From Camarhynchus parvulus (lineage: Eukaryota > Chordata > Aves > Passeriformes > Thraupidae), in NCBI RefSeq assembly GCF_901933205.1, contig NC_044574.1, positions 45,355,609-45,419,608 of the forward strand: a stretch of 64,000 bases of DNA, given 5' to 3'. The translations under genes were made by a program, and so were the position numbers. A model generated the notes under the pieces. It saw only the letters and a list, made by a program, of their open reading frames with translations, was not told the origin of the DNA and did no database searches. Positions 1 to 13,578 of the stretch are shown piece after piece. How positions within the stretch are numbered: the first letter of the stretch is position 1; each line of letters opens with the position of its first letter.

Positions 1-175
1 TGGACCACCTGGCCATGCTACATAGCAGAGAGTTCTCCCAGGCATCACCTTGGTTATGGAGTATAGGCACTGGGGAAAGGCCAACAGGAATGCCAAAATC
101 CATATGCTCCCAATGACCACCTTGGTAGCAGTTGCAGAGAGCCTAGGTTTCAAGGGATCAATAATGGCCATATAT
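1..175 (-). CDS. TACR3: Tachykinin receptor 3, coding exon 2 (truncated by window edge)
   Basis: Continuation of TACR3 after intron 1. The acceptor is a pyrimidine-rich tract ending TTTTACAG at 176. The exon's first base completes the Arg codon begun in exon 1, giving the DRY motif followed by [17 protein letters not shown] (intracellular loop 2). TM4 is about [20 protein letters not shown]. The [19 protein letters not shown] segment is in extracellular loop 2, and its Cys is the partner of C134 of exon 1. The 58 complete codons correspond to residues 160-217. The exon runs off the left edge; in this receptor family exon 2 is about 195 bases, so only a few codons are missing here. TM5-TM7 and the cytoplasmic tail must lie to the left of this window. 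The frame is intact, with no stop or frameshift. Confidence 0.96.
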
Positions 176-3100
176 CTGTAAAAGAAAGCAAAAACCTCTG
201 TGTAAGAACTCTTCAGAGATTCACATGTATCTAGAATCAGCCAAAGCTTAGGGTAAAAAAATGGAGATATTTGTCTTCCTGCAGTTTTGATGTCACTGTG
301 CTCTTTGTGTGGTTCCGCTCCAATGAAGGCAGTGCTGAAAGGAGAAGCAGGTTTGTTGCATATTATTTTGCAGCCATGGGACACCCAGTTAATCATATGT
401 ATTATCAGTAGAGAAACTATTTTGAAAAAAGTTAGACCATTCTGTTACTGTACAGCCTGATGGAAAAGCAGAATGCAGCTGGATCCTCTGTTACTCTGCT
501 AGGTCATATAACATTTATTTCTTATACAAAATTTTACAGCCAAGCTGTCAGGATTGTTAGTCATCTGTCCCAAAGCTACAGGAACCTGATAAGGCCACAT
601 GCATTTATTTCAGTAGAGAGACTGTCAGATTGTCTGCCAAAGATCACCAGAGCAACTGATTCATACCGAGAACTGAGAGAAGAGCCAGTTTAGAAACTGG
701 TAAAAGCACTAAGGGAAATAGATGGATAAAGCAAGAAAACATCTCATTTGCCTTCAGAGTTCCCATGCTCCCAGGAAGGATAGCATTCTTTGTCCTGGCC
801 CATAATTGTATTGGCAATTCAGGTATGCTGGTAACCTTAGAAGAACTTGCAAAAAAAGAATCAAAATGTTTAATTAATTACAATGTCAAAGTTTAGAAAA
901 AAAAGTAATGAGAAAAAGCATCTAGACCGACAGTAATAGAAAAACAAGTCTTGTTTTCTGTTTTTAGTTCTCTGTTACAGATGCAAGGAATAAGTGAGAC
1001 ATAAAATTTGTATCAATCATTTTTTGATGAATATCTTGTGTTTGCTGCAATTGAAAGACATACTCATTTCAAGTAAATGGAGTCATATTTTAATTGTTAC
1101 TGTACAGATCTAGGTTCTTGGCAGACTTGTCCAAGGTTTTTACGTATAGACATTAGCCATGAGACAATAACAATAATATTTATAAGATAATGTTCCTGAT
1201 AAGAATTTGTGCAAGAATCTTTTGCATCCATATTTATGCGCTGTGGTACACAAATTTCACTCAAGATAGTCTTATTTTTTTGGAAATTTTATCTTTGACA
1301 GATGAGTAATTACAGAACAGATATTTGTTTTAGCAAAGCTAACTCTGTTTATAGTTAATTATAAAATATGTGATAAATCCAACATTGGTCATAATAGTGC
1401 TATGCCTTTTCTAGTAGACATAACTGCCCTAGTATCTTAAAACATCTAAGTGCTGTCAGAAACAGGGAGTGATCTAAAACAGCTTCAGTTCTGAATCATC
1501 TATTTCCATATCTGGAATTTCAAGCTTGTTAATTTTTTGTTTTTACTGCACTTTGATATTTTTTCTCTGTAGGGTAACAGTTAGTTCCCCTCTCTTTCAC
1601 ATGCCTTTTGGCTTTCTATTTCAGCTAAACTGGTGCATTTGGTATTACATAGTATGAAATAGTTTTGAGTCCTGGGTGTCTTCAGTTTCTTGAGAACAGC
1701 AGTTGTATTGTTGCCCTCTTCTACCTAGTTCCTTTCTCCTGTGAAGAGTAAGTACCACTTGGTAAAGTCAGGTTTGTAGTCATGAGCCCTGTCTTTCAAA
1801 TTGAGCTGGCTTTTGTGTGGACTGCCAAGCACTGTCCAAATATTTCCAGGTCTTTACTTGTAGTAAGTGATAAGCTGTAAGCAAATAATAATTTTCACAT
1901 GCTTCTGAGACTCTTAAGGCATCTCCTTCTAGCCTGGAATCATTCCTTCAAATTGCTACTTTTCTTCAGATTGCACATTGCTATTATTTAATGTGCTATT
2001 TCTATTACATTCCCATTATTCTTATTCCCAGTTATATTAATCTTACTCCCAATAGATACCAACAGCAGTTCTTGTTGCCTAAGATAAAATTGGGTTGTTT
2101 TATCTCCCTGTCTGCCCTTTAAAGACATGGATTGTTTGGGTGAAGTGACTCATACAGCTGTACTGATAGAACTTTTAACAACTGGCTGTCTGAGTAAAAG
2201 AAGTCAAAGGCCAAGGATCAAATGAAAAGCATGCTGTTTATCTTTAGAGTTCAAATTTGAATGATAAGACAACAGCCTAGCTATTGCACAAGATTGATTA
2301 CAAATATGTAGCAGGTAGTCATTCTAACAAGCAAAACGGAAAGGAAATAGGGGAACTTTGACTATTCCCTCAATAGTAGCTTTGTGGTGGATAAATTTAG
2401 TGGAGAGTATTGACAACTATGTTACAGAGCCTTTGATAACAAATCTAAGTTATTCTACTTTGCCGGTACACTAACAATTACAGTGTGTTCTCTAAGTGTA
2501 AGTTCTCTAAATGGCTTTTCTTAGAAACAAAATTGCTTCATTAACATAGTGAGATATTGCTTTATAACTGCAATTATTACATTCACTCAGATTTGTCATA
2601 TGTGTTTGGTAGCATTTTCTTAGGGAAACCATCATTGCCACAAGTAATTAAAGTAGAAAATGTGAAATGAACCTTCATTGAAAGTCAAGAACTACCTCCA
2701 CATTTGAACAGAATCTGGATGTTATCTCTGTAGCCAAAAGAAGCCTTGAAAAGAACAGAGTTCTTCCTGCACTGTTAGCTGTAATTTGCAAAGGAGGCAC
2801 ACATGCTCCTGCTTAACATTTACAGCAAACAAAATCATATCTTGCCATTACAGGTATCTAAGGGTAGTTTGTCTGTCCCTTAAGACTCAATCTGAAGTAG
2901 CGGTCACTAAATTTTCGGTTTGCTCTCGCTTTTGATCTCTCTCCATTCATCAAGGGTGTTTCCCGCAGGAATGAAAGCTCCTGCTAGCACAGGCTAGAGG
3001 TTCCATGCTTAGGTGTTGCTCAGAAAATCAGTGAGGTAAGTAGGCTAAGATAACGGGTATGTATGATGAGCATATTGCCCCTGAACATTACAATTCCCCA

Positions 3101-3289
3101 TGGCTGACTACTGTCATATTTCATGGTGTAGCTCTGTCATTATGGCTAATTTTTTTGCTCTGTATGATATCCTTACATATATTAAGGATGGAAAAATGCC
3201 AGTTACAAGGGGGAAGAGTAGACATACTGTCTGAATTGTGCAGTGAATGGTGCTGAACATGGTGTAGAAATAAATGTTTGAATAGGCCA

Positions 3290-3485
3290 AAAGTGAAAGG
3301 GAGAATGATGAGATATATAGGATCTAGCAAAAGAACTGAGACTACGGAGCAGTTTGTGGCATGAAAAAAATAGAAATGAAAAGAGAAAAATGAGAAACTA
3401 GTAGGAGAAGCCAAGAAAGGAGAATTGTAGAATAACAGCATATAGAAATTGTGTTGAGAGAGGAGAGAATAAGAAAGGAAACTGG
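3290..3485 (+). repeat. Purine-rich (A/G) low-complexity tract
   Basis: About 195 bases of strongly A/G-biased sequence on the plus strand, with repeated GAGAA, GAAA and AGGAGA words and few pyrimidines. Its complement gives the long but meaningless minus-strand frame at 3121-3720. It may be the remnant of a simple repeat. Confidence 0.5.
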
Positions 3486-3784
3486 GGGTCATGTAAGAGC
3501 AAAAGACATGACAGAAATCAGCCGTAGCATAGCAGAGATTCCAAGGTAAGTACATGTGGTATAAACCCAGAACATTTTGGCAGTGTGGCTTGGTGGCAAG
3601 CCCTTCTGCCTCTGCAGGTGTATGGGAGAGAGCTCCCAGAGAGTTTTTCTCTCTGTAATCAGCCAACCATAAACAACATGTGAGGGGAACAGCAGAACTT
3701 CTTGGGTGCTCCAATGTCATCTGTCTTACAGATGTTCTGCTACTCCACAGTTCCTTCCAGTGGTCTGAGCTTCTTCATTGAGTT

Positions 3785-4252
3785 ACAGAATAAGCTGAGT
3801 TGGAAGCGACTCATGAGAGTCATTGAGTCCAACTCCTGACCCTGCACAGGACCTGTGCCTGAGAGCATTATCCAGCTGAGACGGCCTGTGCTGTGCCCAC
3901 TTCCCTGGGGAGCCTGTTCCAGTGCCCAAGCGCCCTCACAGTGAAGAACCTTTTCCTGATACCTGACCTAAACCTCCCCTGACTCAGCTTCATGTTGTTC
4001 CTCCAGGTCCTGTCACTGGTCAGGAGTGTGAAGAAATCACTGCCTGTCCTTCTGCTTTCCCTTGTGAGGATGCTAAAGACTGCAGTGAGGTCTTTCCTCA
4101 GTTTCCTCCTCTCTAGGCTGAGCAATCCAAGTGACCTCAGCCACTCCTCATAAGGCTTCCCCTCCAGACTCTTCACCAGCCTTGTGGTCCTCCTCTAGAT
4201 GCTCTCTAGATAGATTAATGCCTTTATGTTATAGTGCCCAAAATTATGCAGT
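3785..4252 (-). mobile_element. CR1 LINE fragment, 3' end, in TACR3 intron 1
   Basis: On the minus strand this encodes the decayed C-terminus of the CR1 ORF2 protein: recognisable LRSLGLLSLERRKLRKDL, then SDRTWRNNMKL and FFTVRALGHWNRLPREV. This is the usual last portion of CR1 reverse transcriptase proteins. The element is 5'-truncated near 4252, as is normal for CR1, and its 3' end lies near 3785 facing left. It is in the same orientation as TACR3. Stops and substitutions show it is an inactive copy. Confidence 0.88.
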
Positions 4253-7200
4253 TGTTCTGAAGCCAGTGACAAATGGGCTTGCCCTCATAGGTTCACCATG
4301 TTCTGTGACATTCATACACAGACCTTGTACCTCTCTACACCTCCTCTCCAGGGACAGTAAAAGATGGTAGGCATTTGAGCTGAAGAAGGATTTCTAATGG
4401 CTACAAGCAGCTGAAGCCTTGTTACACCACTGAAAAGCATTCTGGAGCCACACAGACATTTTTTCAGTGGGGTGCTGTGACAATTTGCTTTGCAGTCTTT
4501 GGACAGTTACTATTCAGTCTGTCACCAGGCTTGAAAAGTGATTCCCTGCTGAATAAAGGACTCTGAACTCCCACTGAGGTGGTTTGTTTTAAAGATGGGC
4601 CTTGTAATGATTTCTCACTCCAGTGGGAGCTGCTGATAGTGCCACAGATAGCTTATTCTACCCAACAAAGCAGGGATGTAAAATATACATCGCTGAAAGG
4701 AATGAACTCATTGTACTCATTTATCACAACAAGCAAAAATTATTGTTACCCCACCCAACAAAACATTCATGCTTGGAAAATAATTATAAGATGGAATATG
4801 CAAATTTAGAAATGCAGGGATGGAAATATGTGCAGGTAGAGTTCAAGCCAGCACTTCCAAGAATGTGGATTGCTCAGCAACTGCACCATGTTCTTCTGCG
4901 TATGATTCCAAAGCATTTTAGGTAGCACTTTAGTTTCATATCAACATCATTAGCACATGATTTTTTTTTTGTGGCGATATGACATCCCACTATCACTTTT
5001 CTTACAGCTTTATCTTGTCTTAATCTTTGTCCCTAATTGATTACTACTGAAGTCAGCAAGAGTCTTTCCACTGAGCTTAATGAGAAATTATTCAGGCTGT
5101 ATGATAAAATGGCTGGTGCATCATGGTGTACTTGCTGCTGCACTCTTTTCGTAGCTGCTGGGGTCAGAACAGATCCAGTTCCCTTCTGAACTGCCCTGTT
5201 TGTCTACAGTCTACAATTTAGACTCTTCTTTTCTTGTGTCTTGGGTTCACCAAATCAAGAAAATCTGTTTTCTCTGAAACAAAAATAGAGACAGACTTCT
5301 TTTGAATAATGTTGATAAACTCTTTAAGCCAGTAGTTTTAATGGCAGCATAATCATGTATCTCTCTTACAGTTTTCAAGTAACATGTGCCAAATAGCTGC
5401 TAAATACTATAAAAGCTTGAGAAGTTTGTGTATTATGGTCCCAACAATAGAAAGGATAAAAAAATAAACCTAATTTGTCTTTTTGTAAAATAGCACAGAC
5501 TGGCCAATACAGCCAGGAAGACCTTTCGTCTTTAACACATCATTTAGACAATTGTGGCAAAAATACACAAGATGTTATTAAAACAAAATGATGTTCAAAA
5601 TTGGATCCTACAAATGCCCATTTGGAGACCCAGCTGGAAGTCTTTAATCATCTTAACTGATTTGTTTCACCTGTTTACAATGTGTTTATAAATTCACATA
5701 GAGCAAAGTGTAATCATCCCAGATTGTAACAGGAAATAGGAACTTGACAAAGGAAGAGACTGAGAGAAAAATCATAATGCTTGCATGTAAGTGACTTGTC
5801 AACAGGAGACAGCAAGCATGCTTCTTTCATGAATACACAGAGCCTGTTACTCCCTCAAGACAGAAGCTGATCTTGGGACTTTCTATTTAGAATCAATTGG
5901 TATTTAAAAAAATTTAAGGAAATTGCTGTGATTCCCTGCCCTTGTTTAGATCATTGCTGTGGAAAATCTTCCAAAATATAAGCTATATAGAGTAGACTAA
6001 AGGTGATGGAATGAACTGAGATTTTATAGGCATTTTTGTATGATGAAAACCAAATCTTTTACTTTTGTATTTTTTAATCTCTATATGCTACCTACTAGAG
6101 CAAGGCTCCTTCTTTTTTGTGTGTGACTGGTTTGTATTCATTTATTTAGTCTGACTTTCTCTGCAGGAAGAGTGGCTGTGGGCATTTCTGTAGGACTATA
6201 ACTGACTGTTGAGAAAGACTGGTTTTGGTGCCCTGAAGGGTCTGTTGTGCAGTGTTCACTTTAAAGCTAATGCCATAAAGGAGGTGGGTTGACAACATGA
6301 CAGATAAACACATGGTACATTTGAGATATCAGTGGGCAATATCCCAGGAGTATAATTTGGCCTTGATTTACCCAGAGGAATGGGTGTTGCTCTGGGTGAA
6401 TGACTATTTGTGCTTTGAGCAGGAGGAAGCACTGAAGTTTTTCTGAAATCAGGAGTAGCTTCCAATGCCTTGCTTACAAGCACCTCTTAACTAAAACCTA
6501 AAACCAGTATTATTGTGAAAGTTTTCAGGATGGTTGAGCTCTCATAAACAGTACATTCTACTTGAGGAGGATCTGGTAACTGACAATGGGCTAGATTTTT
6601 ATGAGTATGTAATTGATTTTATGCAATGTATTCTATACCTATGAATATTGGTAGAAAAGCCTGTCTCATAAAATGATAGACTAACTTCCCCTGACAGAAA
6701 TGTTTCTGTTTCTCTTTTTCTTTTAATATCATCTATGTAGGCTATTGAGGACCAGTATCAGTGCAAGGTCTGTAGAAACAGCTCCAACTGCATAACCACT
6801 GTTAGTGTCTACATTTCTGCCACTGTCATCTAGATGGCTTCCTTCTTGTTTCTGCAGTTATCTTGAAATAATTTTATTTTAGGGAAACACAGGCGTGTGA
6901 ATGATACAGCTTTATTTCCTGGTTGGTAAATTAGTCAGAAAAACATGCATTTAGGCAATAATATTTAAGAAAATCAACAAATAAAACAAACTACTCTCCC
7001 CCAAAAATTCATCACCCCAACCCTTGACTAACTTTTAAAAGTACCACAGACTACATTGCATGGTAAACCACAGAGCATATTTTAATAGTTTTCATTAAAT
7101 TATAAATAAGAGTATGTATTTAAGGCTAAGACTCTGTCTAAAATGAACTTCTCGTTTGAGCATAAGGTTAAAACTTAACTGGATATTTCCTCTCTGGAAC

Positions 7201-10200
7201 AAGAATTCTGAGGGCTTGTTCCTGTTGTAAATGTTGCTTTTATTTCTCAAGATATTGGTGTATCAACCTCTTTTTTTACAGCACCTTTTGAAAGCAGCTT
7301 GTTAAATAGCATATTTACTCAGTACAAAACAAAAAGTGTTATGCCTGTATTTTTTTCCAGACTGCCCCAGTATGTTTTTAATAATGTAACTCTGACATGA
7401 ATTTTGACCAAAACTGCAAAAAAGTCCTGTCTTTTTGCCCAATCACTATGAAATTGTACCATTGCAAGAAAAGGTTTGTTTTTCCTAGACCTCTGCATGC
7501 TGAATCCTGTTGCCATTGCTTCAAAGTGTTCTGCAGAAACTATCTCACCTCTTTACTAAGAGATAAAGAGAATTGTCAAGTCCAAAAAAATATTTTTAGA
7601 CCCCCGGGTGATAGAGAGTCCTTTGTGTTTAATCTCTTGATATTTGAACCCTTAATGCCCTCCTATTGAACTTTCTCTCCAGTTCTGAGAATTTGTAGTT
7701 TTCAGAGGGCAGCCTAGATACTGGAACCCACAAATAAGATGTGCTTCATTTTCAAATACTCTTTGAGGAAGACAGAGAAATGGGGAAGGGATTTCCTCTT
7801 TGACTTCTATAGTTTGACTGGCAAAGTAAGAATAAAAATAATAGTGATAATTTCTAAAGCATATCTTGTATTTTTTGCCCTTTGTAATGTGCGGTGACCA
7901 AGGCTAATTCCTGAAGTTGTGATTTTGAAGTCATCCATCAGTTTGAAAAAACATTGTGTTGCACTTTAGTATGATAGTAGGGATATGGCAGATAGTTTTT
8001 TCTGTAGTTATGTGGCACCAGAGGCTTTAGGAAAAGCCAGCTAACCGTAAAGTGGCATCTTATGGAAAACGATAGAAGCACTATCAATTTCTTATGGTGA
8101 AAATATTCTCAGGTATGAGTGGGAGGTCTCTAGCCTGTGAAGCACAAGACACCTGAAAAAACCTCCATCTCATTTTTTGTTGTTCTGATGCTCATCTCTC
8201 TCTCTCACAAGTCTTCAGTGCAAATTCTCACTTCTTTTTAAATTACAACCATTTATTTTGAGACATCTAAATCTGAGGGATCAGGAATGAGAGAGGGGCC
8301 AAAGGTTGCAGTTCTGTTTGAGCAGAGCTCTGTGCCAGGTTTCCTTCTGTCACTGCTTCAGCCTCCTCCATTCATCAGTGAGCCAAGCACAAAACATTTG
8401 GTGCCAAGCTCATGTTGAAGGATGCAAATACCAACAGATCTTCTTGATGTGCATCTCCTGCTGACACTGCTGCCATATAATCACAACACAGGGTCATGCC
8501 CTGTGCACTCTGTGTCTTAAACTGCCAGAAATGTTTGAGATCATTTTTATACATACACATTTCCCGTACTTTATTATTTCTGAGCACACAAGGCAGGTAA
8601 CATATTTAATAACAGTCAGATAACAGATGGTTTGGAAGGAATATCAGTTTAAAATGCTTATGGTGCATGAAGGCCTTGAGCAATTTGTCCCAGGAATGGG
8701 AAATCAGGCAGAGTGTGATACCAAAATGTATTCTACTGGAAAGATAAGACATTTTTGTGCCAACTGCCTACTTCAGAATTTCAGTAACATTATTATGGGG
8801 CATGTGGTACTATTTTGTGACAATAATAACTGCTCTTACAGAATATATCTGGAGAGATTGAAAAGCCTAAGTGATATTTTGAGGATGTGAGTGTGTATAT
8901 ATGATGAGTTTGGGTTTTATTTTATGAGGTGAATCCTGTGTTTGTCTCATGTCCATCTTCTGTTACAAGCTTGTATCATTACTTTTGCTGAAGTCTGAGT
9001 ATATAGAGGGATTATTAACAGCCATCAGTAACTGAAAAATGTCACAGGAAAAAAAAGAAAACTGACACAGTATATGTGTGCTTCTGTAGATATATTAAAA
9101 GTGAGAAAATAAAATGGGAAAGTAGAATGACAGGTATTGAATAAGGACATACATATGCTTGCTAGAAACTGGGTAATACTAAGGTTCATAAAAAAGAGAG
9201 AAGACTGTGCACGAGGAGAAATAAAATTGAATATTAAATATAAAGTTAAATAAAATGAAACAAATGTTTTTTGCCTTCAAAGACCAAAAACTTCAGGCAT
9301 ACTAGAAAGAAAATAAATGGTAAGATATGAATAGGATCAGCAACTACTCACCATTGCTATTAGAATACTTTTAAGTCATGAGGAGTTGCTTTTACAAAGA
9401 GTTAAATTAATTGACATCTGAAAATCATTATGGAATTGCAGAGAGAAAAGTAACTGAGAAAGTAATACAGTAAACGTGCTAAAACCAGGGGGAAATGCAT
9501 AGTACTAAGTGCTCTGCTGAAGACATGTTATTTTGTGCTATATTGCTGCATCCCCAAACTTCCACTGTAATCATCAAGCATCTGCAGAGAATTTTTAGGC
9601 CTACACACAAAGCAGGTTGTATAACAAAGCAATCTCGGGACTCAAAAGTAATTGCTGGCATACCTGAGCCACCTTCTTTGCATGCTAAGATCTCGTAGGA
9701 AAGGACAGCAGATCTTCAGAACTAGGTGGCCTAAATTCTGCATAATTTACTGTCATTAGTATGTCCAAAAACTGTACTGCAGTCACACACTGTATTGCCA
9801 TGATCACAGATGGAGTTTAGGATCATGGACGGACCCTTTAGGATCCTGCACTGGTGAGTGACAAGGGCATATTGCCTCCAGAATTATCTCCTATTCAGTT
9901 TATCTTGGACTATTTACCGGTTTATCCCCATAACATAGCTAAAGGAACTGTTGCACTGGAAGCAATGGAACTGTGCAGTGTGAGCTACAGAAGAATGCAG
10001 GAATGAATGCCCATGAAGCAGCACAGCGTAAAATCCCTGCTGCTTCTGGTGCCTGAAACAACTTGGTTTGAGCTACCTGTGCCATCTCTGCAGTAGACTG
10101 CAAACAGCCTGCTGGAAAAGAAGGAGAAAGCAGGGGAAAAAACCCTCTAGGAAGGGATGGTCAGAAGCATGAATAAAGCCACATGAATTTGAGTTTGTGT

Positions 10201-12952
10201 TCAAGGACCAGGATATTCAGTCTTGAGTCTTGGATACTTGAATCCTCAGCTCCAAATGCAGCTCACCCCCACTGCAGGAAGTGCATAGTTCACAAAACTC
10301 TGTGTCAGCCCAGTAATCTCACAATTCACAGATCTTAGAATGTCCTACAGAAGCAGATGTGAAAGGAAACATGTACTGCCCATGATCTCTGCTCAGTGAT
10401 GTCCAGGTTCACAGTCACACATTTACACTCTGTGAACATTTGGATGCTCTAAAGCAACCAGTGGAGCACATCACACCATACATTTTAGTGAGTTACAACC
10501 CATGACCTTTAGTATTTTGGGATGGTAACAATTTCTAAAGGAAAATCATCTGATCCCATAATTTCAGTTCCCTTAGCAGCTTTATCCTGATTTGCCACTT
10601 TTGTTGTTTTAATTTTTTTAAATTAAAAGAATGTGTAAGGTTGAGTTTACTGGGTTAAAATGGCTGAACTTTTATGAAAGGCAAATGGGAACCAAAGTTT
10701 TAAAAGGCATCCACCCAGCAGATCTTTGCCCTGGAATAGGGCAGTCTGTACATCCAAGGACTTTCCTTGGAATCTGTTTTGACCCTTAGGTTTCCTCAGC
10801 TTGGCAGAATTGCTTTGCAGAGGTAGCCAGGGAATGTTTAAAGGCACTGAATGCATCAGGTGTGATTTGGTATAAAAGGAAAAGGAATAGCAGTGAGAAT
10901 AGAGAAGGAGGGATAGACTGCTCTTCTGTTTGTTTTATATGATGCTGCTTGGTACTACAGAGGGTTCACCTAAACACAGCCATGCCATTGTTCATTGGCA
11001 AGATTTTCATTTGCCTTTGGAGGCAGGTGAACTTGGAGGATGTGATGGGATGCAAATAGTGATTTCTTCAGGGGATTTTTTGATAAGAACTAGATCAGAG
11101 TGAATAACAGTAGCTATTTACTCACCTCTGAGCACCAACATTTTGCACTGCTATCCCAAGGAAAACATTTCCAATAGATCTATCTGTCCATTGCACTTCA
11201 GTCAGCGTGGAGCAGAGCTATTTTCTCTCACTCTGGAAATGCATTTGGATTCCTAAGGAACTGTATTAATTTTTGTTCCAAATTTCCTAGCATAAATTTA
11301 GGAACTGCCAAAGTAGTAAGTACTACATCTCTGTGGATAATTTTGTTAGGAATAATTAAATAAAACATTACTCAGAGCATTCCTGTAACTGCTCAACTAA
11401 TGACTTGATGAGCTGCAGCAGTAACTATTCAATATGCAGCTCTAACTGGTAAATACTTCAACTAAAGCCCTTTTATGATTCTGAAAACCTCACACTAGAT
11501 GAGAATCTTAAGCAAAACTCAAAAAGGCGATGAAAGAAATCTTTGCCTGGTCAAAGGCAGTAGCACTGGTGTTACACAATCTTCTCAATTTTTAATAGGT
11601 ATTAACATTTGAGAAGATACATCACTAGCAGGAGGAAAGTGTACTGATTTCCTCATGTCTTCTCCCATCCTCAGAGCAGAAAAGTACAAGAGTTGTCAAG
11701 AATCTAATTTGCTCTTTCCTTTCTAGCTTTACAGAACCGAAATGCATTTAGCTGAGAATGCCCCTGAAAATTTTCTATTAGTATGGCAAACAAAAAAGTA
11801 TTATTATGAACTTGTCCACAAGCACAAAAGGCACAACAATGTTTCCCAATCTTTGTGCCTGGAAATGAGAAATAACATTTCAGAAAGTGGGTTGAACCTT
11901 ATAAAACCTTAACTACCATCACTTGGAAATACTGCGGTTCTGATAAGTTAATTCAGAAAATATATATAATGTGATTGGAATATGTAGGAGTTTAGTGGAT
12001 AATCTCAGTGGATTGCTAAGAGGAGTAAAAGACGTGAAATACAAATCAATCTGTTTTTCCAAAAGAAACCCAAAAAACAAAAAACCCAGTAAGTTATCTC
12101 TCCACCACAGGAAATGTGAAAACAATAATAAAGAAAGAAACATTTCCCAGGGGAAACTCAGAGCACTCTCTGAGAAACAGAGTCCATCAATGCATCTGTG
12201 TAGGAAACTGGCAACTACATTTTCCTTTTGCTGTATGGACATTACAACTGTCTTATTCCATTATTGTCAGGACTACAAAGGTAAAGTTTTTCCCTGACAT
12301 TTTTTCTTTGAGAGTCACAAAGCTTTCTTCTGCTTCAAGAAATCAGAAAAAACCAGAGCACTTTGAAACTCTGTTCTTACCAGACCTCTAGATACGCACA
12401 GATGGCAATGTAAATAGTCTCATTAGTTAAAATCAGCAGGAACAAAGCATCTCAGAGCTGACTGTGAGAAAAGCTATTAAAAACGGGATCTGAAGTGATT
12501 TCTGAAGAGGAGGCAAATGCCTCTGCCATCTGCAGAAATACAGAAAAGAGGGAAATTTGAAATCCTCTCCCTTTACACACAGACACTCTGCAACTCCTTA
12601 TCAGTATATATTAGATGCCTGGCTGAGAGACAGACTGTTTTCACAGTGGGAAGCAAAACCCTGAGTTGCTGTTACAGAATAAGTATTGAAAGATGGAGCA
12701 CAGCTGAAGTCAAACAGAGAGAGGAAATTTTGGTATAAAAGAAAGCAGAAAAATAAAAACAATGGAAGACTGAAGGAAAAACACCAGGAGAAAAAGTGTG
12801 TTAGGGAGAGATCCTAAAGAAGCAGAGAGGAGCACAATGAATGAACTATTGAAGTCTTTGCCTCCCATCACCGTGATTGTTATCTCTGCATTTTTATTTT
12901 GGCAGAGAATCTGATCTCAGTCTCTCACCCCTAAACTTTTCTCTTGTCTCAC

Positions 12953-13428
12953 CTGTCCACAGCGATGGCTGTCATGGAGTAGATGCTGGCGAAGACAGCT
13001 GTGATTGGGAAGAAGTTGTGGAAGCGGCAGTAAGCCTCTCCAAAGTACCACTCGCTGTGCAGCGCGTAGATGAAGTTGATGAGAGTATTGAAAGCAGCCA
13101 TGGAGGCATCAGAGAAAGCCAGATTCACCAGGAAGTAATTTGTCACCGTCCTCATGCGCTTGTGAGCCAGGATAATCCAGATGACAATAAGATTCCCAAA
13201 AACGGCCACTGCTACCACGCCACCGTAAGCCAGAGACCACAGGGCAATGCGCCAGGAAGGTTGCACGAACTGATTGGAGAAGTTGCCTGCTGAGGAGGCT
13301 ACAGGGGCAGAAGCATTTGCAGCTGGTGCTTCCAGAGCCTGTCCCCAGGGATCACCTGCTTCAGCAAGGCTCACATTCCACCTGCTGCTCGTGCTCGTGT
13401 TCCACTTGGCTGTGGGGACTGAAGTCAT
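12953..13428 (-). CDS. TACR3: Tachykinin receptor 3 (neurokinin B / NK3 receptor), coding exon 1
   Basis: This is the first coding exon of a class A GPCR that binds neurokinin B and signals through Gq at the plasma membrane. It encodes 158 full codons plus two bases of an Arg codon. Residues 1-58 are an extracellular tail with four N-glycosylation sequons (N10, N18, N38, N49). The stretch [15 protein letters not shown] enters TM1 (about 62-86, with N79 of the GN motif). TM2 carries NLAFSDASM (D107), then ECL1 has HSEWYFG, C134 is the conserved disulfide Cys, and TM3 ends in [12 protein letters not shown]. The Asp in TM2 and the [16 protein letters not shown] block fit NK3; NK1 has Glu at that TM2 position. 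The exon ends GACAG|GTGAGA, a consensus donor. The ATG at 13428 has A at -3. The frame stays open upstream to 13488 without another ATG, so I chose this start. The tail is shorter than the human one and differs from it, as is usual in this family. The call is very secure; the exact start slightly less so. Confidence 0.96.
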
Positions 13429-13578
13429 CTTGGGTGTTTCTCTCCTCTCTTCCAGGAATGATGTTGCTCTCCTGCCTCCCTCTCCCAACCCCCCAAAATC
13501 CCCACCAACAGATAAGAAGAGGGAAGGAAGAGAAGGAGAAGTAAGGCAGCACAGCAGGTACTGGAAAGGAGAGCTCTG

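Larger units (their letters stand above)
176..12952 (-). other. TACR3: TACR3 intron 1 (complete)
   Basis: A 12,777-base phase 2 intron between coding exons 1 and 2, with a GTGAGA donor at the right end and a TTTTACAG acceptor at the left end. I see no further receptor exon or other gene in it. It contains one CR1 fragment (about 3785-4252), a purine-rich block (3290-3485), short CT, T and A tracts, and otherwise AT-rich unique-looking sequence. The open frames of 60-199 codons within it show no family signature. The longest (3121-3720, minus strand) is the pyrimidine-rich complement of the purine block. Confidence 0.9.

Noticed and set aside
3121..3720. A 199-codon minus-strand frame
   Set aside because: It is rich in F, S, L, H and Y, as expected from the pyrimidine-rich complement of a purine tract. 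It has no motif and lies inside the TACR3 intron.
4340..4560. A possible further retroelement next to the intronic CR1
   Set aside because: The sequence just right of the CR1 truncation point has an LTR-like AATAAAGGACTC word, but no matching terminal structure or family resemblance that I can support.
12877..13293. A 138-codon plus-strand open frame
   Set aside because: It is the antisense shadow of TACR3 exon 1; the minus-strand frame has clear receptor motifs and splice sites.
12950..13450. A CpG island at the TACR3 5' end
   Set aside because: CpG is more frequent here than elsewhere in the window, but by rough count it stays near half of the expectation from base composition, so it is not a clear island.
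13429..13488. Extension of the TACR3 protein by 20 residues upstream of the ATG
   Set aside because: The extension would start at TTG, not ATG. The first ATG in frame is at 13428 with A at -3, so the extension is read as untranslated leader.
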